Of a DNA stretch of 64,000 nucleotides, positions 35,773 to 44,338 are shown in pieces. The translations under genes were made by a program, and so were the position numbers. The stretch spans positions 558,001 through 622,000 of the forward strand of contig CP117875.1 of assembly GCA_028736075.1 (NCBI GenBank), given 5' to 3'. Every line of letters starts with the position of its first letter. The first letter of the stretch is position 1. The notes below the pieces were generated by a model that was not told the DNA's origin, did not search any database, and saw nothing but the letters and a program-made list of their open reading frames with translations. Origin of the DNA: Chryseobacterium sp. KACC 21268. Lineage in GTDB: Bacteria; Bacteroidota; Bacteroidia; Flavobacteriales; Weeksellaceae.

Positions 35773-36150
35773 ATGAAAAATGAAATATACGATTTCTTAA
35801 AGTTTAAACTTGATGATGAACACTACAATTATGAGTTTCAAATAATTCCAATACCACCTTATGAAATCATTGAAAACAACATATCACTAGAACCTTATGA
35901 GTACTTTGGAGAGATAAATGAGGTGTTTAATCTAAGAGTTAGACACATCTTTCTCTACTTTAATGCTGACATCTTAATGAAAGTAGAATTAAGATATAGA
36001 GGGAATAAATTAGAACTTCTTAAACAAAGATTAGAGGAACTTAATAATATTCAATTCTCTTCTATTATGTTTCTGAAATTGTACTTTTCAGAGAAGGATA
36101 AAGAAACAGTTTTAACCTATCAAAAGAAAGATTTAGTAACTCACCTGTAG
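35773..36150 (+). CDS. Small element protein, unknown
   Basis: A 125-residue acidic protein beginning MKNEIYDFLKFKLDDEHYN with a central INEVFNLRVRHIFLYFNAD and lysine-rich end. No signal peptide, membrane helix or motif. It comes after a terminator, so it may rely on readthrough or its own promoter, and is the last gene before attR. It could be an immunity or regulatory protein, but nothing in the sequence shows this. Confidence 0.55.
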   Translation: MKNEIYDFLKFKLDDEHYNYEFQIIPIPPYEIIENNISLEPYEYFGEINEVFNLRVRHIFLYFNADILMKVELRYRGNKLELLKQRLEELNNIQFSSIMFLKLYFSEKDKETVLTYQKKDLVTHL

Positions 36151-36156
36151 ACACAA

Positions 36157-36176
36157 AGGCATACTTTTAGGCATAC
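36157..36176. repeat. Direct repeat pair near attR
   Basis: AGGCATAC at 36157-36164 and 36169-36176, 12 bases apart and about 50 bases inside attR. Possible recombinase or excisionase arm site. Confidence 0.4.
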
Positions 36177-36225
36177 ATAAATTTTAAAGCTTTGTAAAAG
36201 TAGTAGTATAAAGGAATATGAACCT

Positions 36226-36287
36226 TGGTTCGAGCCCAGCAAGAGGAGCAAAACCATCACAGAAATGTGATGGTTTTCTTTTTTTAT
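36226..36287 (+). repeat. Right attachment repeat (attR)
   Basis: Copy of the last 23 bases of tRNA-Asn and its terminator, identical to 23278-23339 except for A at 36252. It is preceded by non-tRNA sequence, so it is a 3' fragment and not a gene. Confidence 0.92.
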
Positions 36288-36305
36288 GTCCTTCGCCTTA
36301 ATATC

Positions 36306-37040
36306 TTATACCAATACATTCAATTTCATCAAGGCAAATACAACAAGCATTAGCATAACAACCAGAATAATGTGACTTAAAGTAGATCTTAACAAAACAT
36401 TCACAGGCTTCATCAATTTAAAAAACTGAATATTCGTCCAAAAGTTTAATCCAATATCGATCAGATAAATAACCAGCATCACCATATTAATGCTAAGCGA
36501 GTGTTTTATCAGGAAAATAAATGGTAAAAATAAAATCTGGACAATCAGCCTCTGACCAGCTTTGAAAGTATTCAGAATCAAATATTCCGTGAAGTTGTAT
36601 CCTTTGTTATAAAAGCATACAGCCGTACCAATGGTATAAAGCGGAATCGTCGCCAACGTCAGCCAGCCAAAATTCTTCAGCATAAACTCATCCAGATGAA
36701 AAGAATTTGTTTCCACATTAATTTTGGAAGCAGAATCGCTGGATAAGGTAAAAAGATTGATATGAAACCAATGGCAAAGCAGAATGTAAAATCCAGCCAA
36801 TATTAGGATAAATGACAGCGGTTTGATATGATTCACACGCTTGCCTTCCAGATATTCCCTGATAGCGTGACCAGGCCTTTTAAAAAGCTGCTTGCTGGTG
36901 TACAACAAACCCGCATCGATATGAAAAAAACTGTGTGGGATCTCGTGTCTCAAAAAGTGAAAATCAATTCTTTCGGTATCCGCAGTTTGTCCGCAATTGT
37001 TGCAGAATTTCCCTTCAAAACGATGACCACACGTTTGCAT
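36306..37040 (-). CDS. DUF3667 membrane protein with zinc-ribbon start
   Basis: A 244-residue protein. The N-terminus TCGHRFEGKFCNNCGQ holds three cysteines of a CxxC...CxxC zinc ribbon; the first expected cysteine coincides with the initiator methionine, so one ligand seems lost or the histidine replaces it. A segment FHFLRHEIPHSFFHIDAGLLYT typical of DUF3667 is followed by four to five membrane helices. The family is common in Bacteroidota and its function is unknown. It lies 18 bases beyond attR, showing that the element ends before it. Confidence 0.82.
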   Translation of the reverse strand: MQTCGHRFEGKFCNNCGQTADTERIDFHFLRHEIPHSFFHIDAGLLYTSKQLFKRPGHAIREYLEGKRVNHIKPLSFILILAGFYILLCHWFHINLFTLSSDSASKINVETNSFHLDEFMLKNFGWLTLATIPLYTIGTAVCFYNKGYNFTEYLILNTFKAGQRLIVQILFLPFIFLIKHSLSINMVMLVIYLIDIGLNFWTNIQFFKLMKPVNVLLRSTLSHIILVVMLMLVVFALMKLNVLV

Positions 37041-37051
37041 AATTTCCAGTT

Positions 37052-38260
37052 TTAATTAGTTTTCTTATTTTTCTCTTCGATCCAACGGCTCATATATTTT
37101 GTCGAATTTAATTGATGGTGCTGCAGGATTTTTCCGAGATAATTTTCGGTTCTGTCATTGTCCAGATTTTCCATTAATTCTGAAACTTTATTAATTAAAT
37201 AATCGGCAAATAAATCTTTCTTATAAACAAAATCCAAAATTCTATACCCGTTTTCCTGAGCCTTATTCCAAAGATTTTCGTTTTGATAAAGTTCAACCGC
37301 TCTATCTACAAAAACCTCATCAAAATCCTCAACAAAACCATTCCAAGGCAAATCGCCGTGCATTGCTTCTGCACCTATTGAACTTGTCACATTGGGTAAA
37401 CCAAACTTCATACTTTCCCAAAGTTTCCCTTTCAATCCAGCGCCGAAAGGAATTGGCGCAAGAAGAACTTTTGCTTGATTAAAAATCTCCTCCACAGAAT
37501 CTGCTCTTCCTTTCACCAAAAAACCATCTTTCTCATTATGAAGTTCCAAAACTTTCTGACTCGTGTAAGCGCCATAAATATGAAGTTCAGTCTTTGGAAG
37601 TTGTTTCTTAATGGATTTCCAAATCTGCTTCAATTTCAAAACCGTCTGCCAATTCGGCTCGTGCAAGAAGTTTCCGATGCTTACAAAATGTTTTCTCTCT
37701 TCAAATGAAGTTTTACTTTTCTTATTATGTTCAGTCAAAAAAGGAATATAAAACAACAGATTTGGATTAATTTTAAAATCATTAACCAACAAATCAAATT
37801 CAAATTCCGAAATAATCAACGACAGATCACAACGCAAAATCGATGCAATTTCCCGCACGAAAATATCATTAACCAAATCTTTCTTCTCAACATTTCTCTT
37901 TTCAACAAAAGCTTTTCGCCTTGCTTCTCTCAGGAAATGCAGATCTTCCGTATCAATGATCTTCAAAGCATTCGGGCAACTTTCAGAAACACGCCAACTA
38001 AATTGTTCCTCGGTGACATAGCGGTCAAAAAGCACAACATCTGGATTCAGATCTCTAATTTTCTCATCAAAACTCTCATTATTAATTTCAATTTTTTGAA
38101 TCTCAATCTTTTCTGAAAACTCGATATTATTTGAAGCGGTCAAAAAAGTGATTTTGTAATCTGCTTCAGAAAAAACTTGAATCAATTGCATCATCCGATG
38201 GCCAGCTGCAGTAGAAGCCGGCTCAGGAATCACGAGACCTATAATGACGAGATGTTTCAC
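37052..38260 (-). CDS. Glycosyltransferase, GT-B type
   Basis: The 403-residue protein starts with VKHLVIIGLVIPEPASTAAG, a Rossmann-like N-terminal domain, and ends with the GT-B donor domain: FVSIGNFLHEPNWQTVL near residue 215, ELHIYGAYTSQKV near residue 252, then VLLAPIPFGAGLKGKLWESM near residue 290 and GLPNVTSSIGAEAM, the canonical GT4 family signature with the glutamate-rich region. The GTG at 38260 is the likely start; an earlier start would run into a repeated element (38296-38403). The sugar and acceptor are not evident; it may decorate surface polysaccharide. Confidence 0.82.
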   Translation of the reverse strand: MKHLVIIGLVIPEPASTAAGHRMMQLIQVFSEADYKITFLTASNNIEFSEKIEIQKIEINNESFDEKIRDLNPDVVLFDRYVTEEQFSWRVSESCPNALKIIDTEDLHFLREARRKAFVEKRNVEKKDLVNDIFVREIASILRCDLSLIISEFEFDLLVNDFKINPNLLFYIPFLTEHNKKSKTSFEERKHFVSIGNFLHEPNWQTVLKLKQIWKSIKKQLPKTELHIYGAYTSQKVLELHNEKDGFLVKGRADSVEEIFNQAKVLLAPIPFGAGLKGKLWESMKFGLPNVTSSIGAEAMHGDLPWNGFVEDFDEVFVDRAVELYQNENLWNKAQENGYRILDFVYKKDLFADYLINKVSELMENLDNDRTENYLGKILQHHQLNSTKYMSRWIEEKNKKTN

Positions 38261-38295
38261 AAAAACAAAAATAGAAATTCTTATTTGAATATTTT

Positions 38296-38403
38296 GGGCA
38301 GCTTTTCCGTCTTCCGTTCCCGCTATTTTTTGCCACAAATTTCCAATTCCAAAGAAACGGAAGCAGTCCGCAAAAAATGAGCTCCACTCAAGCCGGGCTG
38401 CAG
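38296..38403 (+). repeat. Intergenic repeat, family B, copy 1
   Basis: GGGCAGCTTTTCCGTCTTCC at the left and CTCAAGCCGGGCTGCAG at the right flank a hairpin made of TTTTTTGC and GCAAAAAA. The same ends recur at 60629-60734. Confidence 0.75.
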
Positions 38404-38492
38404 ATTCAATATCAGACCAACCTTCCGTCTTAGAACAAATTTTCAGCCTAAAACATCACGCTTTTCAAAAAAAAATATCCTAATTTTGAAGT

Positions 38493-39533
38493 ATGCGAAT
38501 AGAAAACGAAATCAAGTTGGGGTTCAAAGATGTGATGTTTCGCCCGAAACGTTCCACACTCAAATCCCGCAGCGAAGTTACGATAGAAAGAGAATTCACT
38601 TTTCTTCACACACAGAAAAAATGGAGCGGCGTTCCTTTGATCGCTGCCAATATGGACACAGTCGGAACTTTCGAAATGGCAGAAGCCTTATCCAAAGAAA
38701 AAATAATCACGGCAATCCACAAACATTATTCCGTTGACGAATGGAATCAATTCCTTCACGGAAAATCTGATGAATTCTATCAATACATCGCACTAAGCAC
38801 TGGAACAGGAAAAGCGGACGAAGAAAAAATCAAAACAATTCTGGACGTCAATCCGAAGATCCAGTTTCTTTGTATCGATGTTGCGAATGGATATTCTGAG
38901 CATTTTGTACAATTTGTAAAGAAAGCCAGAGAAAATTTCCCAGATAAGATTATCATCGCAGGAAACGTCGTGACTGGAGAAATGGTAGAAGAATTGATTT
39001 TGGCTGGCGCAGACATCATCAAAGTAGGAATTGGTCCTGGTTCGGTCTGTACCACGCGTGTAAAAACCGGCGTTGGCTATCCACAACTTTCCGCCATCAT
39101 CGAATGTGCTGATGCGGCACACGGATTGGGCGGACAAATCATCGGCGACGGCGGTTGCAAAGTTCCCGGCGATGTGGCAAAAGCGTTTGGTGGCGGTTCT
39201 GATTTTGTGATGCTCGGCGGAATGTTTGCGGGTCACGACGAAAGCGGTGGCGAAATCGTGGAGGAAAATGGAAAAACTTTTAGATTATTCTACGGAATGA
39301 GTTCTCAAACTGCGATGGACAAACATTCTGGTGGCGTTGCAGAATACCGAGCCTCCGAAGGAAAAACTGTGAAAGTGGAATACAAAGGTCCGGTTTCTGA
39401 CACTGTGAAGGATATTCTTGGTGGAGTGCGTTCAACTTGTACTTATGTTGGTGCTTCCAAACTGAAAGAGCTTTCTAAGCGAACGACTTTTATCCGCGTA
39501 CAAGAGCAAGAGAATCAGGTTTTTGGTGGATAA
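38493..39533 (+). CDS. guaC: GMP reductase
   Basis: GuaC reduces GMP to IMP with NADPH, recycling guanine nucleotides. The 346-residue protein has the IMPDH/GMPR TIM-barrel: [16 protein letters not shown] near residue 48, [15 protein letters not shown] near residue 124, and the cysteine loop [22 protein letters not shown] near residue 178 (catalytic cysteine 186). The C-terminal part has [24 protein letters not shown]. No CBS domains are present, which separates it from IMPDH. The next gene overlaps its end region with a start at 39547. Confidence 0.93.
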   Translation: MRIENEIKLGFKDVMFRPKRSTLKSRSEVTIEREFTFLHTQKKWSGVPLIAANMDTVGTFEMAEALSKEKIITAIHKHYSVDEWNQFLHGKSDEFYQYIALSTGTGKADEEKIKTILDVNPKIQFLCIDVANGYSEHFVQFVKKARENFPDKIIIAGNVVTGEMVEELILAGADIIKVGIGPGSVCTTRVKTGVGYPQLSAIIECADAAHGLGGQIIGDGGCKVPGDVAKAFGGGSDFVMLGGMFAGHDESGGEIVEENGKTFRLFYGMSSQTAMDKHSGGVAEYRASEGKTVKVEYKGPVSDTVKDILGGVRSTCTYVGASKLKELSKRTTFIRVQEQENQVFGG

Positions 39534-39546
39534 CACTCGATTTTGT

Positions 39547-40290
39547 ATGAAAAGATTTCTAATTGTAATTTTGCTGACAATCTTATCATTAAACCTAATC
39601 GCACAAAATAAAATGCGCAAAGTTGAAGAACTAATAAACAAAACAGATTCTGGCTGGCCTCACGTGGAAGAAATGATAAAATCGGCTAAAAATAAAGTTG
39701 AAGTCTTACCGGTTAACATATCTAAAGCCGAAGACGCTCTTTTCAAAACACAAGTTACCACACGCTCTCCAATGGGTGCAATAGTTTATAATACTGGCGG
39801 AATCTTGATTGATGATGGATGGATAAGAATTCTATGTTCAGGAAATGAGAAGCTCAACAGAACACTTCCAGATTGGAATAAGGGAAAATCATTCAAAGAA
39901 TTTGGAGAAGCGCCATCTTTTTTGTTGGTTGCTGATGATGCGATTGGTGGTTTTTTCATTGTAAATGGTGGTAGTCTTGGAGAAGATTTAGGCAAAATCT
40001 ATTACTTTTCGCCTGACAATTTGGAATATGAACCACTTGGAATTTCTTATACAGAGTTTTTGGAATTTTGTTTTAATAATGACTTAGAGCAATTTTACAA
40101 AGGAAACAGATGGAAAAATTGGCGAAAGGAAGTTTCTGAATTATCCGGAAATCAGACTTTTGCTTTCTATCCATTTTTGTGGACCGAGGAAGGAAAAGAC
40201 ATCAATAAAAATTCAAGAAAAGCAATTCCAATCGAGGAGCAATATAATTTAAATCTGGATTTTAGAAAACAGCTAGGTCTTGATAAATAA
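39547..40290 (+). CDS. DUF2625 family secreted protein
   Basis: A 247-residue protein with signal peptide (MKRFLIVILLTILSLNLIAQ) and then MRKVEELINKTDSGWPHVEEMIKSAKNKVEVLP (cited by its start RKVEELINK and its WPHVEEMIKSAKN core), the DUF2625 entry pattern. It contains GGILIDDGWIRILCSG and GGFFIVNGGSLGED, further family features. Function unknown. The ATG at 39547 starts the signal peptide, 14 bases after guaC stops, so the two genes may be cotranscribed. A terminator follows at 40311-40346. Confidence 0.8.
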   Translation: MKRFLIVILLTILSLNLIAQNKMRKVEELINKTDSGWPHVEEMIKSAKNKVEVLPVNISKAEDALFKTQVTTRSPMGAIVYNTGGILIDDGWIRILCSGNEKLNRTLPDWNKGKSFKEFGEAPSFLLVADDAIGGFFIVNGGSLGEDLGKIYYFSPDNLEYEPLGISYTEFLEFCFNNDLEQFYKGNRWKNWRKEVSELSGNQTFAFYPFLWTEEGKDINKNSRKAIPIEEQYNLNLDFRKQLGLDK

Positions 40291-40310
40291 TGAGTATTAT
40301 AAATAAATAA

Positions 40311-40346
40311 AAATCTGCCTCACTTAAAAACGAGGCGGATTTTTTG
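40311..40346 (+). terminator. Terminator after DUF2625 gene
   Basis: AAATCTGCCTC and GAGGCGGATTT form an 11-bp stem with one G-T pair, followed by a T-run. Confidence 0.87.
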
Positions 40347-40373
40347 TTTGATAGAAGTTGGAAATGTGAACAT

Positions 40374-40462
40374 AGCCCCGATAGGAACGGCATCCTTTTT
40401 CTTTTCCGTTGCTTCGACTACGCTAAGGCAACGGAAAAGAAAAAGATATAGTGGATAGCGGG
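40374..40462 (+). repeat. Intergenic repeat, family A, copy 1
   Basis: AGCCCCGATAGGAACGGCAT starts and AAAAGATATAGTGGATAGCG ends the copy; in between a 17-bp hairpin (TTTTCCGTTGC / GCAACGGAAAA) is found. The opposite-orientation copy is at 49977-50078. Confidence 0.8.
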
Positions 40463-40557
40463 TTGGAATGGTGAAAAGAAATTGAAACGTCTTGCTCCTA
40501 AAAAAAAAGGCTCTTGAACGCGTCAAAAACCTTTATAATGTTTTTATTATTAATGTT

Positions 40558-41301
40558 TTAAGTCAACATTCCACCGTCCACATTTAGAACCTGTCCAGAA
40601 ATGTAAGATGACATATTGCTACCGAAGAAAACGCAGGCATTGGCAACGTCCTCGGGCTGTCCGCCACGTTTCAACGGAATCCCATCTCTCCAGTTTTGAA
40701 CGGTTTTTTCGTCCAGTGCAGCGGTCATTTCCGTTTCGATGAAACCTGGCGCGATGGCGTTGCAACGGATGTTTCTGGAACCTAACTCCAACGCGATGGA
40801 TTTTGTGAAACCGATAACACCAGCTTTTGACGCGGCGTAGTTTGCCTGTCCTGCATTTCCTTTTACGCCTACCACGGAAGTCATATTGATGATGGAACCG
40901 GATTTTGCTTTCATCATTGGTTTGATAACAGCTTTCGTCAGGTTGAAAACGGAGTCCAAATTCACTTTGATAATGGTGTCCCAATCATCTTTTGACATTC
41001 TCATCAACAGATTGTCACGTGTGATTCCGGCGTTGTTTACCAAGATATCAATCGCTCCGAACTCTGCCAAAACATCGTCTACCAATTTCTGAGCGGCATC
41101 GTAATCTGACGCATCTGACTGATAACCTTTGATTTGAGTGGTTTTGCTGAGTTCTGCTTCCAATTCTTTGGCTTTCTCAACAGAACCGGCGTAAGTGAAC
41201 GCAATCTTTGCTCCTTCTTTGGCAAAAACTTCCGCAATTCCTCGTCCGATTCCTCGGGTTGCACCTGTGATGATTGCAACTTTTCCTTCTAATAGTCCCA
41301 T
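40558..41301 (-). CDS. fabG: 3-oxoacyl-[acyl-carrier-protein] reductase
   Basis: FabG reduces beta-ketoacyl-ACP with NADPH in fatty-acid elongation. The 247-residue short-chain dehydrogenase has the TGATRGIGRGIAEVF nucleotide-binding turn near residue 14, NNAGITRDNLLMRM near residue 88, the catalytic Ser and YAASKAGVIGFTKS near residue 154 and the ending GGMLT. Length and motifs are those of true FabG. It stands alone: no acpP or fabF is adjacent. Confidence 0.9.
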   Translation of the reverse strand: MGLLEGKVAIITGATRGIGRGIAEVFAKEGAKIAFTYAGSVEKAKELEAELSKTTQIKGYQSDASDYDAAQKLVDDVLAEFGAIDILVNNAGITRDNLLMRMSKDDWDTIIKVNLDSVFNLTKAVIKPMMKAKSGSIINMTSVVGVKGNAGQANYAASKAGVIGFTKSIALELGSRNIRCNAIAPGFIETEMTAALDEKTVQNWRDGIPLKRGGQPEDVANACVFFGSNMSSYISGQVLNVDGGMLT

Positions 41302-41352
41302 ATAGTTGTATCGTATTTTCTAATTGTTATGGCAAAAATAGTATTTTAAGAA

Positions 41353-42177
41353 TTATTCACAATCTTTTGGTTTACTTTCTACGTGTTTTTGAAGCTCATC
41401 ATTCCATTTATAGCAATGCGCTTTTACCAACTTCATCTGATTTTTTTCTACCTTATAAATATTCTTGATGATGGATGCACCTGCGCAACATTGGTTGGTT
41501 TCGATGATTTCCTTTTTTTGAGAATCGAATTCTAAAGAAGTTCCGTAGAAATCACTTGCAAAAAATTGGTTCTTTTTTGAGTCGAATAAAAAATAAGTTT
41601 TGCTTGTATTGGGACCTGCGTAAGATTGTGTACAACTTGAAAAATCCTCATAACCATCGAAATTATAATCATCCGCAGCAACGTCATAAATGCCATCAAA
41701 GCCACATTCTTCCATCTTCATTTTTTGAAAAATCTGATTATCTTTTTTATTGATAATCAAAAGGTAAGATTGTTCGTCTTCTTGAATTCCCCTGAAATAA
41801 AACTGCCTGGTGCTTTCAGCCTGCAAGAAAGATTTTTGGTTTTCTTTCTTCTTTAAATAGATATTCAGCTGTGTTTTCGTTTTGAGATTTGTCCAAGTTC
41901 CAAAATATTCTTCTTTTAAGTCTTCGGAGTTTTCAAAAACGAATTTTCCTGTTTTAATTTTTCCTTCAGATTCAAACAAAACAAGATTCTTATTTTCGAG
42001 TTTTCCTGTTATAGAAATTGGTTGATTATATTTTGAATACATATAAACTCCATTTGTAGAATTCTCTTCAACATTCAAAACCATTTCAACGGGATAATCT
42101 CCAATCTTTCCTTCATAGCTAATTTGAGCAAGGAAAAAGGTAGGAATCAACAGAAAAAAGAATCTCAGCAAATTCAT
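41353..42177 (-). CDS. Secreted protein, XAC2610-like
   Basis: A 274-residue protein with signal peptide (MNLLRFFFLLIPTFFLAQ). A DYNFDGYEDFSSC motif near residue 195, an EF-hand/FG-GAP-like calcium site, is followed by a THFLFDSKKNQF-like stretch (YFLFDSKKNQFFASDF). This is like the XAC2610-type secreted proteins. A cysteine pair CCAGASI occurs near residue 240. The gene sits two bases from rsmI and the acidic repeat gene on the same strand, so the three may be cotranscribed. Function unknown. Confidence 0.65.
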   Translation of the reverse strand: MNLLRFFFLLIPTFFLAQISYEGKIGDYPVEMVLNVEENSTNGVYMYSKYNQPISITGKLENKNLVLFESEGKIKTGKFVFENSEDLKEEYFGTWTNLKTKTQLNIYLKKKENQKSFLQAESTRQFYFRGIQEDEQSYLLIINKKDNQIFQKMKMEECGFDGIYDVAADDYNFDGYEDFSSCTQSYAGPNTSKTYFLFDSKKNQFFASDFYGTSLEFDSQKKEIIETNQCCAGASIIKNIYKVEKNQMKLVKAHCYKWNDELQKHVESKPKDCE

Positions 42178-42179
42178 CT

Positions 42180-42854
42180 TTAGATAGAATTATTCACAAT
42201 CAAAACAATCTCACCTTTCAAAGTTTTGCTTTTTGAGAATGCAATCAATTCATCAATATTCCCACGTTTCGTCTCCTCAAATTTTTTGGAAATTTCCCTG
42301 CTCAAGCTGACTTTGGTCTCATCGCCGAAGAATTCTTTGATTTGCTCCAAGGTTGTGTTGATTTTATGCGGACTTTCGTAGAGAATGATGGTTTTCTTTT
42401 CTTCTGCCAGTTGTTTCAGTTTGGTTTGTCGTCCTTTTTTTTGTGGAAGAAATCCTGCGAAATAGAAATCGTGATTCGGCAATCCGGAAACTACAAGCGC
42501 CGGAACAAACGCTGTTGCGCCTGGTAAACATATCATTTCCAAATCTTTATCTGCACAAGCTTTCGCCAAAAGATAACCTGGGTCAGAGATTCCTGGCGTT
42601 CCAGCATCGGTGATAATCGCAATCGTTTGTCCGTTTTCCAAATCATTAATGACTTTCTCCGTCATATTATGCTCATTGTGCAAATGATAGGACTTCAACG
42701 GTTTTGAAATCTCGTAATGCTTCAGGAGAAATCCCGAAGTTCTGGTGTCCTCGCACAAAATATAATCTACTTCTTTCAGCACTTTTACCGCACGGAAGGT
42801 CATATCTTCCAGATTCCCAATTGGCGTTGGTACGAAATATAAAATTCCACTCAT
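42180..42854 (-). CDS. rsmI: 16S rRNA (cytidine(1402)-2'-O)-methyltransferase
   Basis: RsmI adds the 2'-O-methyl of C1402 in the decoding centre of the 30S subunit. The 224-residue protein starts MSGILYFVPTPIGNLEDMT, has the SAM-binding loop ITDAGTPGISDPGYLLA near residue 80 and GATAFVPALVVSGLPNHDF near residue 106, and the family RPKHDFYFAGFLP-like motif. The length is the short form typical of Bacteroidota, lacking the C-terminal extension seen in E. coli. It is one base from the acidic repeat gene upstream. Confidence 0.93.
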   Translation of the reverse strand: MSGILYFVPTPIGNLEDMTFRAVKVLKEVDYILCEDTRTSGFLLKHYEISKPLKSYHLHNEHNMTEKVINDLENGQTIAIITDAGTPGISDPGYLLAKACADKDLEMICLPGATAFVPALVVSGLPNHDFYFAGFLPQKKGRQTKLKQLAEEKKTIILYESPHKINTTLEQIKEFFGDETKVSLSREISKKFEETKRGNIDELIAFSKSKTLKGEIVLIVNNSI

Positions 42855-44213
42855 TTATAAAAATCTATTTTCCACCAAAGTCCACAATCTCTGCGCATAA
42901 CTATCCACTTTCTTCCAATCTCTTTCGTAATAGATATCGCTCAAAAACTCCTGAGCTTTATCCAATGAAGTGAAAGAATTAAGAACCGTAACCACTTGAT
43001 TCAATTCACTTTGACTTCCATCAAAAAGATGTTGGGAAAAAGCAATTCTATCATTCAAATCGAGCTTGAATTCTGGTTTTGGTTTTGGCGCTTCCATATA
43101 ATCTGTCGGCACATTGTTTTTCAAAAGACTTCCCGATTCTTGTTTTGGCTGATGTTGCTCCATATCTTCCAAATGGTCATCATCGAAAAGAGATTTAGCC
43201 ACTTTCAAACCTTTGATATTTGCGAGCTTGAATTTTTTATCTGGATGTTCGTCTTGCGTTTCGTAATCTTGCCTTGGCTTTTCCTGCGGAACTGCATTTT
43301 TGGAAAGCTCCACAATTTTTCTGCGGTTCTCTTCCAATTCTTTCAACTTAGCTTCTTTCTCCGCAAGTCTTTCTTGGTAATCATCTTCTTTCGGTGCTTG
43401 AACTTCTTCCCTGTTCATCGCAAAAGAGAACTGGCTGTCTTGCATCGGCTCTAATTTCTGAGAACTATCTTGCAACAGGTTTTCCTCGATTTCAGAAACA
43501 AATTCGTTTTCTTCAACTTTTTCCTCAACTCTATTTTCTTCAGAACTTATTTCGGCAAAACTTGAAACTTCACTAACAGGTTCATTTTCTAAAACTTGAT
43601 GTTCTTCAGCGTGAATTTCTTCATCAATTTGATTTTCCTCAGAATCGATTTCAGCGAAGTTTGAAACTTCTTCCATCAATTCATTTTCCTTGGAATCAAT
43701 TTCTGAAAAATTGGAAACTTCCTCTACAGATTTATCTTCTAAAACTGAAATTTCTTCAGATTGAAATTCCTCTTCAACTTCATTTTCTTGAGAGTCGATT
43801 TCAGCAAAATTTGAAACTTCATCAATTACATTTTCTTGAGAATGTTCCTGCTCATCAATTTCTTTAAATGAGTGAACTTCCTCAACTTCCGGAACATCAT
43901 CAAAAATATCGTGAACTTCAGTTTCTGCCACGATGATTTCCGCTACTTTATTTTCATCATCAAATTCCTCAACAGAAATCAAATTAGAATCAAGGTTTGT
44001 TTCTTGATTTTCAGTAACTTCTAACGCTTCATTTGTGGTTGGCGAAAAACCAAATTCATTCGAAATTTTCAAATAAGAGAATTTTTGATACAATTGATTC
44101 AGCTGATTTTCTTTGGTCAAAAGATTTTCATAAGAATCAGAATTCGACAGTTCTGCCAATAGAATCTTGATTTCACCGAAAATTTCTTCGTATGGATGTT
44201 GCAAGTTTTGCAT
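42855..44213 (-). CDS. Acidic repeat-rich protein of unknown function
   Basis: A 452-residue, very acidic protein. Its central part (about residues 110-235) is built of imperfect repeats of the type EVSNFAEIDSxEN, separated by variable E-rich linkers. The flanks are lysine-rich and carry a long charged helix (AEKEAKLKELEENRRKIVEL, around residue 285), likely coiled coil. The C-terminal 60 residues (FTSLDKAQEFLSDIYYERDW) look globular. No signal peptide or membrane helix is seen. It stands directly ahead of rsmI. The repeat number may vary among strains; the function is not known. Confidence 0.7.
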   Translation of the reverse strand: MQNLQHPYEEIFGEIKILLAELSNSDSYENLLTKENQLNQLYQKFSYLKISNEFGFSPTTNEALEVTENQETNLDSNLISVEEFDDENKVAEIIVAETEVHDIFDDVPEVEEVHSFKEIDEQEHSQENVIDEVSNFAEIDSQENEVEEEFQSEEISVLEDKSVEEVSNFSEIDSKENELMEEVSNFAEIDSEENQIDEEIHAEEHQVLENEPVSEVSSFAEISSEENRVEEKVEENEFVSEIEENLLQDSSQKLEPMQDSQFSFAMNREEVQAPKEDDYQERLAEKEAKLKELEENRRKIVELSKNAVPQEKPRQDYETQDEHPDKKFKLANIKGLKVAKSLFDDDHLEDMEQHQPKQESGSLLKNNVPTDYMEAPKPKPEFKLDLNDRIAFSQHLFDGSQSELNQVVTVLNSFTSLDKAQEFLSDIYYERDWKKVDSYAQRLWTLVENRFL

Positions 44214-44338
44214 AATAAATCTTATTAATTTTTACTTAAATTTGATGTTTATAAATTTAAGAACAATTTTGTTCTCTAAAAGGATTTCGTTAAGTTTTTC
44301 TTAATTGAATTTTAAAACAATTTTTTGCTAAATTAATA

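Larger units (their letters stand above)
23278..36287. mobile_element. 12.95-kb integrative element in tRNA-Asn
   Basis: The element is bounded by 62-base direct repeats, starts with a tyrosine recombinase gene and is inserted at the 3' end of tRNA-Asn. Its contents are: recombinase; polymerase-like protein; protein of unknown family; Sak4-like ATPase and DUF3871 protein; ABC-3C/Lamassu-like defence operon; 113-residue orphan; XRE repressor; and four small orphans. I see no relaxase, VirB/Tra protein, capsid, terminase or lysis gene. The flanking host genes are rseP on the left and a DUF3667 gene on the right. The exact crossover is within the repeats. Confidence 0.9.

Noticed and set aside
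36226-36300. Second tRNA gene at the right end of the element
   Set aside because: Only the last 23 bases of tRNA-Asn are there; the 5' half is missing, so it is an attachment copy.
38261-38338. Upstream extension of the glycosyltransferase
   Set aside because: The extension reads into repeat family B and shows no homology-like sequence; the GTG at 38260 begins the domain.
42996-43867. Leucine- and phenylalanine-rich plus-strand frames
   Set aside because: They mirror the acidic repeat gene on the minus strand and come from its biased codons.
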